NCBI GenBank assembly: GCA_937883785.1
Contig: CALGDE010000120.1
Coordinates: 1 to 40,795, forward strand
Source of the DNA: an uncultured cyanobacterium
GTDB taxonomy: Bacteria > Cyanobacteriota > Cyanobacteriia > CACIAM-69d
Direction of reading: 5' to 3'
DNA: 40,795 nucleotides
The translations under genes were made by a program, and so were the position numbers. Positions 9,628-17,525 of the stretch are shown here, piece by piece (position 1 is the stretch's first letter; each line of letters opens with the position of its first letter). The notes beneath the pieces were generated by a model, which did no database searches, had not been told where the DNA came from, and was given only the letters and a program-made list of their open reading frames with translations.

Positions 9628-9790
9628 CTTGTTTTGCAAGTCCGTAATTACCGTCTTTAGCTGTGGAGCTGCATTCAGAATTTTGCGAAACCATATCACC
9701 GTTCAGCAGCGCCGATTTTGAGAATGACTCTCCCTTGTTGCTCCTGTGTTCGTGCCAGTGAGCGTTGCCGTTTTTTCAACAACTAGAGTT

Positions 9791-10975
9791 ATGAATCGGA
9801 TTCCCACCGTTGCTCTCTGCGGCTTCCTTGGCTCAGGGAAAACGACCCTGATTCGGCGTTGGCAATGCGACGAAGCCTTGCGTGACGCAGCATTGATTGT
9901 TCACGATCTCAGCGAGTTCGCCGTTGACGCCGAGTTGCTTTCAATAGAGGAGTTAATGCCTACTGCAGGTCGCTTCGCTGCTCGCGTGGCGGCTCTGCAT
10001 GGCGTCCATGCACGGGAACGTCTTCACGCCTCCGTAGGAAAAACTCTTAATGAGATCTCTGAATTTGATCCTGTCCCGCCTCTCGTCCTATGCGAAAGCA
10101 CTGGTGCTGCCCGCCCGTGGCCACTGATCAAAGCCCTCACGCAGAATAAGCAATTTTTTCTAAGACATTTCATTGTCACTGTCGACGCTCTGAACCTCCA
10201 TCGCGATTTTGCGGATGGCCGCGTTTTCACTGGCGAGTCCTCTGGTTCTCAAGATGTGGCGCTTCGTCATGCCGCCGATATTCTTGTTGAGCAGATTGCC
10301 TTCGCTACCGTGATCATCCTCACCAAGATCGACACCATTCCGCAGTCCGCTGTCGATGCTCAGGTGCGCACTCTGCAAAAGTTCCAGCCACGGGCAGCGA
10401 TCGGGCTATCGGCCCATGCCGGACTGCTTCTGCCGCAGCTTGAGGAAACCCCAGCACCAAAGCTCTCCGCTTTAAAGAAGTTGGCAAAACAGCTCGATCT
10501 GCCTCAAAAAGCCTCCACCGCCGCCGATATTGAAACCCTGGTCCTGCGCGATCCGCGACCGTTCCATCCAGAGCGCTTGCACGAAGTTTGCCGCAGCGAA
10601 TTGAGCACTGGAGTTTACCGCACCAAGGGTTTTCTGTGGCTCGCTTCGCGCCCCGGTCATTCCTTACTTTGGGAGCAATCTGGCAGTCAGATCACCCTTG
10701 AAATCAGAGGATTTTGGCGATCAGAAATTGCCCTTAATCGGGAAGGGAAGCTGTTTGCTGATGAAGCTGAGCAGATGAGGGCGGAACTCAAAAACGAGCA
10801 TCCTATCTTTGGCGATCGCCACAATGAGCTTACGTTTATCGGTCTCAAGACGGCGATCGAATCCTTCTCCTCTGCCCTTGAGGACGCCCTCTGCACCGAC
10901 GAAGAAATCACCGCCTGGCAAAACGGTGAAACCTTTCCAGACCCGTGGCCCCAATCCATTCGCAATATCAAGTGA
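9791..10975 (+). CDS. G3E-family (COG0523/CobW-like) GTPase without the CxCC motif
   Basis: A 394-residue P-loop GTPase of the family that delivers metals, mainly zinc and cobalt, to client proteins. Walker A is GFLGSGKTT (11-19), the ESTGAA block is at 102-107, and the guanine-specificity motif is TKID (168-171). The C-terminal CobW_C domain has HPERL, YRTKGFLWLA and GDRHNELTFIG. The metal-binding CxCC motif, normally about 30-50 residues after Walker A, is absent: the region around residues 50-75 has no cysteine at all. ATG at 9791 gives MNRIPTVALCGFLG, the normal family start; a GTG at 9746 would only add 15 residues. The Fur/Zur-type box upstream suggests expression under zinc or iron shortage. 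Confidence 0.88.
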   Translation: MNRIPTVALCGFLGSGKTTLIRRWQCDEALRDAALIVHDLSEFAVDAELLSIEELMPTAGRFAARVAALHGVHARERLHASVGKTLNEISEFDPVPPLVLCESTGAARPWPLIKALTQNKQFFLRHFIVTVDALNLHRDFADGRVFTGESSGSQDVALRHAADILVEQIAFATVIILTKIDTIPQSAVDAQVRTLQKFQPRAAIGLSAHAGLLLPQLEETPAPKLSALKKLAKQLDLPQKASTAADIETLVLRDPRPFHPERLHEVCRSELSTGVYRTKGFLWLASRPGHSLLWEQSGSQITLEIRGFWRSEIALNREGKLFADEAEQMRAELKNEHPIFGDRHNELTFIGLKTAIESFSSALEDALCTDEEITAWQNGETFPDPWPQSIRNIK

Positions 10976-11214
10976 TCTGCGAAAGAAAACAAGTAAATGA
11001 CGGCGATCGCTAGGTGGCGGGTGTGAGCGTATTGGTCGGGAACCGGAGCAATCTATGCCCTGTATGGCTCTTACACCAATGCCATTAATTCCCGCACGGT
11101 GAAGTATGGTGATCGCTTCAAAGGCTCAGGTCGAGGATTTGGACAGAGATAGGATGGTGGGCGATCACCTCTAACGTCAAGATTTTCTCACCCCATTGTT
11201 GGTGGAGAAAAATC

Positions 11215-12321
11215 TTATTTTCCTTTGAGATTCTCCAGATACTCCTTGTATTTCTTCCGACAATCATCAACCAAATCACTGTAAGTCTTAAGCTGGCAAC
11301 TCTTTCTGATTCTGGCTAGAGCTTTAGCTTCCTCTGTGAATTGTTTACCAATTAATATCCCCTCAAATTTCTTGCTAGAAAATCTCATTCCTAGACATAG
11401 ATATTCCTCTAATTGATCAATTTCTTTCTTCCCGACCTTCAGTGAAGGGCGCTTTATCTCAACAATTGTGACTTTAGAGCCCTTCTCAAAACACACAAAA
11501 TCTGGACGGAGACTACTTCCCTCAAAGTCTGCTTTTGCTCCTAAGTGGCTAATCATCGTTGAACGTAAGGTTCTGTTGGACTGAAATTCCAGGTAAGAGT
11601 CGCTAATTAACCACATATTATTCTCTAAGGTGTGATGAATAGATCCATCACCTCTAAGCTCATACACGCTATCGTCTCTAACGAGCTTGCTCATTAACTC
11701 AATAACATCTAGCCTGTTTTTAATAATATTGGTCGTCGAAGTGATTTGAGCCAGATTCCATGACTCCATCAGTTCTGATAGTTCCTCAATTCCTTGTGAA
11801 CTTTCATCTTGGGATAGCTTCTGTAAGATTTCGGAGAATTTTTCTCTTACCTTTCTTGAAAGGCTGCTTGACAGTTCTTCGAGTCGAGGTATTGCCTCTC
11901 GAATAAAGTCTTGTTCTGTCTGATTAGTGCTTGGCTGTGAGGAGATTATTTCCTCTTGTCCAGAGTTGCAACTTGTAGGCTCTAGATCCTTCCGGTCTTT
12001 GTAGGGCTTAATCTCACCTGCCGGGAAATCCCAGTTCAGCTCCTCTGCTCCTCTCTTAAGCATCTCCAATATGGTGGATAAAGCCCGTTGGTCTGCAATT
12101 TTGAACCAATTGCCAGGCGAGATTAAGCGCAGCACCTTATTGTCATCAACCTTATGTCTAGCGAGATTGAGGTTCAGGTAACGATATCCCGGAATTGGTC
12201 TACGGAGAACTGCGAGTACTTTATAGTTTGCTTTGAATCCAGAACGCTTTTTCTTTTTCTTCTCCTTCACTCCCTGAAGCTGATCCTGAGGTCGACTATC
12301 TTTGGGGTTAGAAGAGGTCAT
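11215..12321 (-). CDS. PD-(D/E)XK nuclease-like protein, possible Shedu relative
   Basis: A 368-residue protein with a putative nuclease core in its C-terminal third. Numbering from the in-frame TTG at 12339, the core reads ENNMWLISDSYLEF (239-252), then RPDF with Asp280, then VEIKRP with Glu294 and Lys296, the spacing of a PD-(D/E)XK active site. Comparable ENxWL...RPD...VEIKRP patterns occur in Shedu/DUF4263 proteins and related accessory nucleases, many of them antiviral; that link is inference. The N-terminus is Lys-rich (KEKKKKKR), followed by a small domain of unknown fold (about 38-108) and a helical linker. ATG at 12321 was preferred to TTG at 12339. The gene is visibly AT-richer than its neighbours (23 G/C in the 60 bases from 11221), suggesting horizontal transfer. 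It diverges from the direct-repeat locus. Confidence 0.65.
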   Translation of the reverse strand: MTSSNPKDSRPQDQLQGVKEKKKKKRSGFKANYKVLAVLRRPIPGYRYLNLNLARHKVDDNKVLRLISPGNWFKIADQRALSTILEMLKRGAEELNWDFPAGEIKPYKDRKDLEPTSCNSGQEEIISSQPSTNQTEQDFIREAIPRLEELSSSLSRKVREKFSEILQKLSQDESSQGIEELSELMESWNLAQITSTTNIIKNRLDVIELMSKLVRDDSVYELRGDGSIHHTLENNMWLISDSYLEFQSNRTLRSTMISHLGAKADFEGSSLRPDFVCFEKGSKVTIVEIKRPSLKVGKKEIDQLEEYLCLGMRFSSKKFEGILIGKQFTEEAKALARIRKSCQLKTYSDLVDDCRKKYKEYLENLKGK

Positions 12322-12387
12322 ATTTTGTCTGGCACTCAAGTGATATTTGCTTATGGTAAGTCAACCACTGATAGCTTGCACGCCCCG

Positions 12388-12661
12388 CTTGTTAAGTTGA
12401 ATTTCGTGCCCCTGTGATTCGGAAAATTGCAGCGGATACCCTGGATTGACGTGCCTACCTTTTCAATCCAGTGGGAGAGTCTCCATGGTGAACTTTACCG
12501 AGATCAAAGAGCAGATTGCGGCGAGTTTTGATGGTGGTAAGGGATTTCCAGAAGACTTGGCGTTGGATGTGCCGACGGTGGGGGAATTTCTCGCGGCGCT
12601 GGAGTTGGATGGTAAGTCCGTTGAGTTTTCCCAGCCTGATGAGCAGAGTTTGGCGATCGCC
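12388..12661 (+). repeat. Long direct repeat, copy 1
   Basis: A 274-base segment repeated 1047 bases downstream at 13435-13707 with only scattered differences. It starts CTTGTTAAGTTGAATTTCG and ends GGCGATCGCC. It includes a leader, a stem-loop, a ribosome binding site and nearly all of a 62-codon gene. The sequences outside the two copies are unrelated. Confidence 0.95.
12441..12471 (+). promoter_or_regulatory. Leader stem-loop in repeat copy 1
   Basis: CTGGATTGA (12441-12449) and TCAATCCAG (12463-12471) form a perfect 9-base stem with a 13-base loop. It ends next to the GGGAGAG ribosome binding site of the 62-codon gene, so folding could affect translation. It is unchanged in copy 2. Confidence 0.6.
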
Positions 12662-12673
12662 CGCTATTCCTAA
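12485..12673 (+). CDS. Small 62-residue protein of unknown function
   Basis: The protein begins MVNFTEIKEQIAASFDGG and contains the block ALDVPTVGEFLAALELDGKS. It is acidic, with no membrane segment or recognised motif. ATG at 12485 follows GGGAGAG with 5 bases of spacing, a good ribosome binding site, which favours a real gene over a chance frame. A second copy with the same leader lies at 13532 and is frameshifted. The gene diverges from the nuclease gene and its end abuts the convergent 120-residue gene. No function can be assigned. Confidence 0.6.
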   Translation: MVNFTEIKEQIAASFDGGKGFPEDLALDVPTVGEFLAALELDGKSVEFSQPDEQSLAIARYS

Positions 12674-12674
12674 C

Positions 12675-13037
12675 TCAAGCTGATAGGGCGTACTCCTGGA
12701 GCAGGCGATCGCTCCATCGCTGAGCCAGGTTTGCCATTTCTTCGCGCTTTTGCTCGTCTTCCCACCAATCCCTCCAACTGAGCTTCCAGCGACTCAGCAC
12801 CCTTTGTAAGTCAACCAACTCAGCTGCCCGAGCTGCATCGGATTCCAAGTTAATATCCACCACCATCCACTCGATAAAAAACTGACTTTCCCTAACAAGA
12901 TGTTGAGCGACAGATTCCCCCGTGCCACTATTAGCAAAAACTTGAATACGCGTTAGATTCAAAGCGAGACTATCGAGCTGAACAGCCGGATCAGCCTGAA
13001 GGAAATGCGTTTTGAGAATATCCCAATCTACTCCCAT
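12675..13037 (-). CDS. Hypothetical 120-residue protein, partner of the DUF5674 gene
   Basis: Starts MGVDWDILKTHFLQADPAVQL and has a Trp/Arg-rich helical C-terminal half (WKLSWRDWWEDEQKREEM). No family was recognised. Its ATG overlaps the last 10 bases of the DUF5674 gene, and AAGGAG lies about 10 bases before the start, so the two are almost certainly translated together. The pair sits between the two long direct repeats. A toxin-antitoxin-like arrangement is possible from gene size and overlap, but nothing in the sequence demonstrates it. Confidence 0.6.
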   Translation of the reverse strand: MGVDWDILKTHFLQADPAVQLDSLALNLTRIQVFANSGTGESVAQHLVRESQFFIEWMVVDINLESDAARAAELVDLQRVLSRWKLSWRDWWEDEQKREEMANLAQRWSDRLLQEYALSA

Positions 13038-13378
13038 TGAAATTGGACTCCTTCTAGATAATCTCTGACAATCTTTTCCACTTTTTGACGTATCTCAACG
13101 TCTTGAATTTCCATCGAACGGTTGTTTGCACTGGGACGAATATTGATAATTGACTCGAAGCCTACCGTCTGATTAGTGGGGTACCAGTCTGCTCCCCAAA
13201 CATTACTTTGTGAACTACCATCGTCGAGCAACACTAACTCGCAATCAGCGTGTAGTTCGCCGCCTCCAGCCAAGACTTCACGATCCACATCCACTGCCAT
13301 TTTAATGTAAATGCTCAGAGCCTCTAGCATCTGGGTGATTTGCTCAGAAGTAGCACGCCCTTTGATGATCACAATCAT
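13028..13378 (-). CDS. DUF5674-family protein
   Basis: A 116-residue protein recognised by its block of IKMAVDVDREVLAGGGELHADCE, followed by VLLDDGSSQSNVWGADWYP and INIRPSANNRSMEI. These match the pattern of DUF5674, a small conserved family without known biochemical role. The clustered His/Asp/Cys/Glu in GGGELHADCE could be a ligand or active site, but that is inference. ATG at 13378 has no obvious ribosome binding site. It is the first gene of a two-gene unit with the overlapping 12675-13037 gene. Confidence 0.75.
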   Translation of the reverse strand: MIVIIKGRATSEQITQMLEALSIYIKMAVDVDREVLAGGGELHADCELVLLDDGSSQSNVWGADWYPTNQTVGFESIINIRPSANNRSMEIQDVEIRQKVEKIVRDYLEGVQFQWE

Positions 13379-13434
13379 GGTTTATTAGCCATAGTCCTGC
13401 CATAACCTAAGCATCTTTATCGATGCCAGGACCA

Positions 13435-13707
13435 CTTGTTAAGTTGAATTTCGTGCCCCTGTGATTCGGAAAATTGCGGCGGATAACCTGGATTGACGTG
13501 CCTACCTTTTCAATCCAGTGGGAGAGTCTCCGTGGTGAACTTTACCGAAATCAAAGAGCAGATTACGGCAAGTTTGAGCACGGTGAGGGGTTTCCGACGG
13601 ATTTAGCGTTGGATGTGCCGACGGTGGGGGAATTTCTTGCGGCGTTGGATTTGGGTGGTGAGTCTGTCGCGTTTTCCCGGCCCGATAGGCAGAGTTTGGC
13701 GATCGCC
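13435..13707 (+). repeat. Long direct repeat, copy 2
   Basis: A 273-base copy of 12388-12661, one base shorter because a TTTT run has become TTT in the coding part. It begins right after the region upstream of the DUF5674 gene, so the two copies bracket the DUF5674 module. Confidence 0.95.
13488..13518 (+). promoter_or_regulatory. Leader stem-loop in repeat copy 2
   Basis: The same CTGGATTGA / TCAATCCAG stem as in copy 1, fully preserved although the gene behind it is frameshifted. Confidence 0.55.
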
Positions 13708-13779
13708 TCCACAAAATCCCAAAAGCCCGGGCGTCCTTCCCGGAAAACTAACCCTCGAATTCCTGCCCCTACCCCTTAG
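13532..13779 (+). pseudogene. Frameshifted second copy of the 62-codon gene
   Basis: From GTG at 13532 the frame reads VVNFTEIKEQITASL and then leaves the ancestral frame, ending at TAG 13604-13606. The original protein continues in another frame as GEGFPTDLALDVPTVGEFLAAL and so on. The cause is one lost T relative to copy 1 (GAGTTTTGA versus AAGTTTGA). The 3' end beyond 13707 is unrelated to copy 1. Confidence 0.75.
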
Positions 13780-14320
13780 CCAAATCAAGGGGGATAAGCT
13801 GAATGTAGCGGGTTACTTTAAGCGCAAGCCGTCCCAGAAACGGTTGGAACGAGGGCGTTAGTTTTACTAATAGCAGTTGAATTTGCCTTAGAGACAGTAT
13901 TCAGCGACGTGTCAACGTTGTACCGACCAAATATCCAGATTCAAAAGAGCTGACTAGGAAAGATTGACACTTTTGAGGGCGATCCCCGCAGCATTCGATA
14001 GCTTCAATAGCGATCGCCCCTTAAATGCCACTTGAAATCGCCCCGGCGATTGTTCAAACTACTAAACGAGCAGTAAAAGGCGCTAGCTTTGCTTCTCGAC
14101 TATGCAGGATCTACGTTCTGGGCGATCCGCTGCTCGAAATCATTGTTGCTTGAAGTCTATTGATAACCTACGGCAATAACAGGAATGACAGTTCTGTAAC
14201 GTTATTTCAAGCAAATACGGTCACCTCAATTAACTTTTGTAAATGAGATTTGCTAGGCTAAGTGTGTAGCAACCGCATTACCAGTTCGGCTTGTTTGTTG
14301 GCCAGGTTAGGTTCGTGCTT
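13780..14320. other. Intergenic region before the DUF2993 gene
   Basis: About 540 bases with no convincing gene. A short frame ending at 13861 (LNVAGYFKRKPSQKRLERGR) looks like the tail of a lost gene. No tRNA, CRISPR array or clear terminator was seen. Confidence 0.4.
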
Positions 14321-15130
14321 ATGTTTAGCGGCGCAATTATGTTTCCGAATAGCTCTCCGGAGTGGGGCAAGCAGCTCATTAATACTGTGGCTACCGAGGC
14401 TTTGCGGCGCATGTTCTCGGCTAGTGATTCTTTGAGTGTTGATGTGCGGTGCCAGTCTCCAGCACAGTTGCTGCAAGGTAGCCTGGACGGCTTCCGTATG
14501 GAAGGCGCTGGGTTAGTTATCCGTCGTCAGTTTCGCACCCAGTCTATGAATTTTGAGACTGATGCGGTGGCTGTGGATTTTGGCGCGGTGATGCAGGGGC
14601 GCTTGGCTCTGAAAAATGGCACTCAGGCGATCGCTCAGGTCACCCTTGCAGAGGCAGATTTAAATCAGGCGTTTCGTGCCCCTTTGGTCACCCAGCATTT
14701 AGTAAATCGCCAGGAGCCAGCCCTTTTGGAGGCATCCGGTGGACAGCCCGTGTCCTTCGGCGGTATCAAGCTGACCCTGAACGAGAACAATTCAGTGCGG
14801 CTGTCGGCGGTGGTTGAGGCGATTGGTATGGAAGCCATTCCCGTAACTTTGGACGCCACTGTGGAGGTGGTGCGCCGCCGCCGCATTATTTTCGGTAATC
14901 AGAAGTTTGTGGAGTCGGAAACGCCTGCGGAGCTTCGTGATCGCGCAACGGTGTTCGCCAAAGTGCTCGGCGACCTGTTGGACAATATGGTGGACCTAGA
15001 CCGGTTCGGGCTAGATGGATTGACCCTACGCTTAAACCGTTTGGAAACTCGAGACAAGACTTTAGTCTTTAGCGGTTATGCCCAAATTGAGTACATTCCC
15101 AAGGTGAATCAGCAGTCTGTGGCTGCCTAA
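14321..15130 (+). CDS. DUF2993 (LmeA-like) protein
   Basis: A protein of about 269 residues matching the DUF2993 pattern common in cyanobacteria and actinobacteria: long beta-rich stretches, a central VRLSAVVEAIGMEAIPVTLDATVEVVRR-type region, and a C-terminal LDRFGLDGLTLRLNRLE. In actinobacteria a member (LmeA) binds phospholipids and acts in cell-envelope glycolipid synthesis; the cyanobacterial role is not known. No signal peptide is evident here. ATG at 14321 has TTAGG 9 bases upstream; ATG at 14339 (MFPNSSPEW) and GTG or TTG codons further upstream are alternatives. It is followed by a terminator-like hairpin, so it is probably transcribed apart from chlI. Confidence 0.75.
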   Translation: MFSGAIMFPNSSPEWGKQLINTVATEALRRMFSASDSLSVDVRCQSPAQLLQGSLDGFRMEGAGLVIRRQFRTQSMNFETDAVAVDFGAVMQGRLALKNGTQAIAQVTLAEADLNQAFRAPLVTQHLVNRQEPALLEASGGQPVSFGGIKLTLNENNSVRLSAVVEAIGMEAIPVTLDATVEVVRRRRIIFGNQKFVESETPAELRDRATVFAKVLGDLLDNMVDLDRFGLDGLTLRLNRLETRDKTLVFSGYAQIEYIPKVNQQSVAA

Positions 15131-15293
15131 GATTTGTCTATTGCTGTGTGCTGGGGTAGGCGTTTGGAGCGCTGCCGGTAGCGAACATTGGCTAGGTGCT
15201 CGATAAATGCTATCGCTAAGGGCCTTCGGGGTATTTGTTGAGCATTTAGGCTGATGAGCCCTGTTCGTTATGGCAAAATAAGTCTCTAGGTTG

Positions 15294-15330
15294 TCCATCC
15301 TGGTAGTTCTGGGATGGATTTTGTTTTTTC
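15294..15330 (+). terminator. Rho-independent terminator after the DUF2993 gene
   Basis: TCCATCC (15294-15300) and GGATGGA (15312-15318) form a 7-base stem with an 11-base loop, followed by TTTTGTTTTTTC. It lies about 160 bases after the DUF2993 stop and 45 bases before chlI. Confidence 0.7.
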
Positions 15331-15374
15331 TTTGCTTTTATTTTCTGCTGTAAAAATTATTATTGAGGATTGCC

Positions 15375-16469
15375 GTGACCACTGCCGTTGCCACCCCACC
15401 CGCAGCTAATTCTTCTGACTCCATTGAAAAGCGTCGCGCTGTTTTTCCCTTTACGGCGATCGTTGGGCAAGAGGAAATGAAGCTTGCTTTGATGCTCAAT
15501 ATCATTGACCCCAAAATTGGTGGGGTGATGATTATGGGCGATCGCGGCACCGGTAAGTCCACCACCATTCGTGCCTTGGCGGACCTGCTGCCGGAAATTG
15601 AAATGGTGGCAGATGATCCCTTCGGCAGCGATCCTCAGGATGTGGAATTGATGAGCGACGAGGTGCGCGATCGCCTAGCAAACGGCGAGTCCCTGCCCAC
15701 CGCCATGAAAAAAGTGCAAATGGTGGACCTGCCCCTGGGCGCAACGGAAGACCGGGTTTGCGGCACCATCGATATTGAAAAAGCGCTGGCGGAGGGAATC
15801 AAAGCCTTCGAGCCAGGGCTGTTGGCCAAGGCAAATCGCGGCATTTTGTACGTGGACGAGGTGAACCTGCTGGACGACCACTTGGTAGATGTGCTGCTAG
15901 ATTCGGCGGCGTCGGGCTGGAACACCGTGGAGCGCGAAGGTATTTCCATTCGCCACCCGGCACGGTTTGTTTTGGTGGGCTCCGGTAACCCTGAGGAGGG
16001 CGAGCTACGTCCCCAGCTATTAGACCGTTTTGGGATGCACGCGGAAATTCGCACGGTGAAAGAGCCGGATTTGCGGGTGCAAATTGTTGAAGAGCGTGGC
16101 GAGTTTGATAGCAACCCCACCGATTATCTGAAGAACCACCAGACGGAGCAGGATGCGCTGCAGTTAAAGCTGGTGCAGGCGCGGGACTTGCTGAAGTCGG
16201 TGGACATTGACCGTGACCTGAAGGTGCAAATTTCCCAGGTGTGCGCCGAGCTGGATGTGGACGGTTTGCGAGGCGATATTGTTACCAACCGTGCGGCGAA
16301 GGCTTTGGCGGCATTTGAAGGGCGCACCGAGGTGACCGTTAATGATATTAAGCGAGTGATTGTGCTGTGCCTACGTCACCGCCTGCGCAAGGACCCGTTG
16401 GAAACCATCGATTCCGGTGACAAAGTACAGCAGGTGTTCGGCACCATTTTCGGTATGGATTTGGATTAG
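15375..16469 (+). CDS. chlI: Magnesium chelatase subunit ChlI
   Basis: The AAA+ ATPase subunit of Mg-protoporphyrin chelatase, which with ChlD and ChlH inserts Mg into protoporphyrin IX, the first committed step to chlorophyll. About 364 residues. Walker A is GDRGTGKST (55-63), Walker B is in [10 protein letters not shown], sensor 1 in [12 protein letters not shown] and the arginine finger region in RPQLLDRFG. The C-terminal helical lid ends in [18 protein letters not shown] at 15375 was chosen because GAGG sits 6 bases upstream; the TTG at 15363 overlaps that ribosome binding site. It stands alone, with hairpin terminators on both sides. Confidence 0.97.
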   Translation: MTTAVATPPAANSSDSIEKRRAVFPFTAIVGQEEMKLALMLNIIDPKIGGVMIMGDRGTGKSTTIRALADLLPEIEMVADDPFGSDPQDVELMSDEVRDRLANGESLPTAMKKVQMVDLPLGATEDRVCGTIDIEKALAEGIKAFEPGLLAKANRGILYVDEVNLLDDHLVDVLLDSAASGWNTVEREGISIRHPARFVLVGSGNPEEGELRPQLLDRFGMHAEIRTVKEPDLRVQIVEERGEFDSNPTDYLKNHQTEQDALQLKLVQARDLLKSVDIDRDLKVQISQVCAELDVDGLRGDIVTNRAAKALAAFEGRTEVTVNDIKRVIVLCLRHRLRKDPLETIDSGDKVQQVFGTIFGMDLD

Positions 16470-16512
16470 TTCAGAACGGCGAAAAAGTAATCGCACTCGT
16501 TGATTTTGCTGG

Positions 16513-16542
16513 GGCTGCCCTTGGGGGCAGCCTTACGTTTTT
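16513..16542 (+). terminator. Rho-independent terminator after chlI
   Basis: GGCTGCCC (16513-16520) and GGGCAGCC (16525-16532) form a perfect 8-base GC-rich stem with a TTGG loop, followed by TTACGTTTTT. It lies 43 bases after the chlI stop. Confidence 0.85.
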
Positions 16543-16626
16543 AGGCTTTTTCCGACTGAGGGCAGCGGTGGGGCGATTAGAATGGGGCTGGTAGCGCATT
16601 AGATCGCCTCGCCCTTCGCCAACTTT

Positions 16627-17448
16627 ATGACAGAAAATTTTTCCCGGTCCCAAAAAGCTAAAGTCCATGAGGGTGCCCTCGGCATTGTGTCGACGGCGAG
16701 CTTTCCGGCGATCGTGGGAACAGCAGATATGATGCTGAAGTCGTCAGGGGTGACCCTGGTGGGCTTTGAGAAAATTGGCAGTGGGCATTGTTCGGCGATC
16801 GTCCGGGGTGGTATTGCCGATGTGCGCATCGCGGTGGAGGCGGGGGCGGAAACGGCGCAGAATTTTGGGCAGTTAATGGGCAAGACGATTATTTCTCGCC
16901 CAGAAAACAACATGGAGGCGATCTTTCCCATTAGCCGCCGGTTTATGGAGATAGCGTTTGACCCTCGAGAAAGCCCATTTGCCAATCAGGCGGTGGGGCT
17001 GTTGGAAACGCGGGGGTTTCCTGCCATGGTGGGGGCTGCCGATGCCATGCTTAAGGCGGCTGAAATTCAGCTTTCTTCCTATGAAGCCACAGGGGAAGGG
17101 CTGGTGACCGCGATCGTGCGAGGATCGATCGCCAATGTGGCCGTGGCCATCGAAGTGGGCATGATGGAGGCGGAAAAAATCGGGGAACTGCACGCCATGA
17201 TGGTGATTCCTCGCGCCTTGGGAGATTTGGAGCAAACTTTGCCGCTGGCGCAACATTGGCTCGACGAAATTGCCGCCAATCGCCCCGTCCCCGTGGCGCT
17301 GCCCATTTCTATCAAGCAGCCTGAACGGGAAGAAATTGCCCTGCCGGAGTTACAAAGTCAGGAACAGGTGATCGCCCGCCCCCTACCTGAACTCCAGGCT
17401 CCGGAACCGGTCCTGGAAGAAATCGAAGACCGATCCTTGGAAGAGTAA
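16627..17448 (+). CDS. ccmO: Carboxysome shell protein CcmO, double BMC domain
   Basis: A 273-residue beta-carboxysome shell protein with two tandem bacterial-microcompartment domains. The first is at about 17-100 (GALGIVSTASFPAIVGTADM, VRGGIADVRIAVEAG) and the second at about 120-205 (AVGLLETRGFPAMVGAADAM, VRGSIANVAVAIEVG). The Pro/Glu-rich C-terminal tail (about 225-273) carries repeated LPELQ-type units. Double-BMC proteins form pseudohexameric shell tiles; CcmO is needed for beta-carboxysome assembly. In many cyanobacteria ccmO lies away from the main ccmKLMN cluster, as here, where no other carboxysome gene is in view. No clear ribosome binding site precedes the ATG. Confidence 0.93.
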   Translation: MTENFSRSQKAKVHEGALGIVSTASFPAIVGTADMMLKSSGVTLVGFEKIGSGHCSAIVRGGIADVRIAVEAGAETAQNFGQLMGKTIISRPENNMEAIFPISRRFMEIAFDPRESPFANQAVGLLETRGFPAMVGAADAMLKAAEIQLSSYEATGEGLVTAIVRGSIANVAVAIEVGMMEAEKIGELHAMMVIPRALGDLEQTLPLAQHWLDEIAANRPVPVALPISIKQPEREEIALPELQSQEQVIARPLPELQAPEPVLEEIEDRSLEE

Positions 17449-17480
17449 CTCAGGGCTGATGCCCATAAACTGTCTACGAT

Positions 17481-17525
17481 TCCTATGAACAGTTTTCCTA
17501 CCAACAGCTTTCCTACGAACAGCCA
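17481..17525. repeat. Three tandem 15-base repeats
   Basis: TCCTATGAACAGTTT, TCCTACCAACAGCTT and TCCTACGAACAGCCA follow one another. They span the junction between ccmO and the end of the convergent RTX gene, and the last unit includes its final codons. Confidence 0.7.
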
